Shown in pieces: positions 14,135 through 14,182 of a DNA stretch of 14,182 bases. The notes beneath the pieces are model-generated. The model did not search any database. It was given only the letters and a program-made list of their open reading frames with translations, and was not told the origin of the DNA. The position numbers were made by a program, and so were the translations under genes. Source of the stretch: JBFLVQ01 sp040758525. Its GTDB lineage: Bacteria; Acidobacteriota; Blastocatellia; Chloracidobacteriales; JADJPF01. Location: the NCBI GenBank assembly GCA_040758525.1, contig JBFLVQ010000180.1, forward strand, positions 1 to 14,182, in the 5' to 3' direction. Position 1 is the stretch's first letter, and each line of letters begins with the position of its first letter.

Positions 14135-14182
14135 ATGGCGAGAATATTGGTTACCGGCGGAGCTGGTTTTATCGGTACACAC
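14135..14182 (+). CDS. NAD-dependent epimerase/dehydratase (extended SDR), start only, cut by the window
   Basis: The visible 16 codons read MARILVTGGAGFIGTH, the classic extended-SDR Rossmann motif (TGGAGFIG) of sugar-nucleotide epimerases and dehydratases such as GalE and RmlB. ATG 14135 has GAGGTG (14126-14131) upstream with good spacing. Too short to say which enzyme. It may continue the amidohydrolase/pseudouridine synthase transcript, 42 bases after that stop. Confidence 0.85.
   Translation, partial: MARILVTGGAGFIGTH

Noticed and set aside
1..14182. tRNA genes, CRISPR arrays, insertion sequences or phage genes
   Set aside because: No direct-repeat series, tRNA-like cloverleaf, transposase or integrase reading frame was seen in either strand.

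Overview
The window is a run of ordinary-looking bacterial chromosome holding ten complete protein genes with recognisable folds, one small hypothetical gene and two genes cut by the window ends. Base composition looks like the mid-40s % G+C by eye, uniformly across the window. There are no insertion sequences, CRISPR arrays, tRNA or rRNA genes. A Ser/Thr kinase carrying an N-terminal zinc ribbon, a DUF4388/PATAN-like module and a J domain, together with the single-gene layout, suggests an acidobacterium, perhaps a Blastocatellia-like lineage. That placement is inference from gene style, not proof.

Layout. Bases 1-1107 (minus) are the 5' 369 codons of purD. A leader with a hairpin separates it from a three-gene minus-strand operon, 4759 to 1343: an acetyl-CoA acetyltransferase (thiolase), a zinc-ribbon rhomboid protease, and a 3-hydroxybutyryl-CoA dehydrogenase. 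The two enzymes catalyse consecutive steps of acetyl-CoA/acetoacetyl-CoA/3-hydroxybutyryl-CoA interconversion; the rhomboid between them is the odd one out. Divergent from this operon, on the plus strand, are a SAM hydroxide adenosyltransferase (DUF62 family) and, 10 bases later, an SbcD/Mre11-like exonuclease. Then come the large kinase-J-domain protein, a 63-residue helical protein, and an alpha/beta hydrolase behind a good sigma70-type promoter.

The most interesting locus is 10464-12253 on the minus strand. It is a two-gene, translationally coupled (ATGA overlap) operon encoding a divergent multinuclear non-heme iron oxidase (MNIO, DUF692 family) and a 292-residue partner. The partner has a helical N-terminal region and a C-terminal PqqD/RRE-like winged-helix-like region. 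This is the core of RiPP-type peptide modification systems (MbnBC, TglHI and bufferin BufBC are the precedents), but no precursor peptide gene is visible next to it. The MNIO also lacks one histidine that relatives normally carry.

The right end (plus) has a secreted amidohydrolase, an RluA-type pseudouridine synthase 10 bases downstream, and the first 16 codons of a sugar-nucleotide-epimerase-like SDR gene whose ribosome binding site can pair into a hairpin. No stretch longer than about 235 bases lacks a gene.
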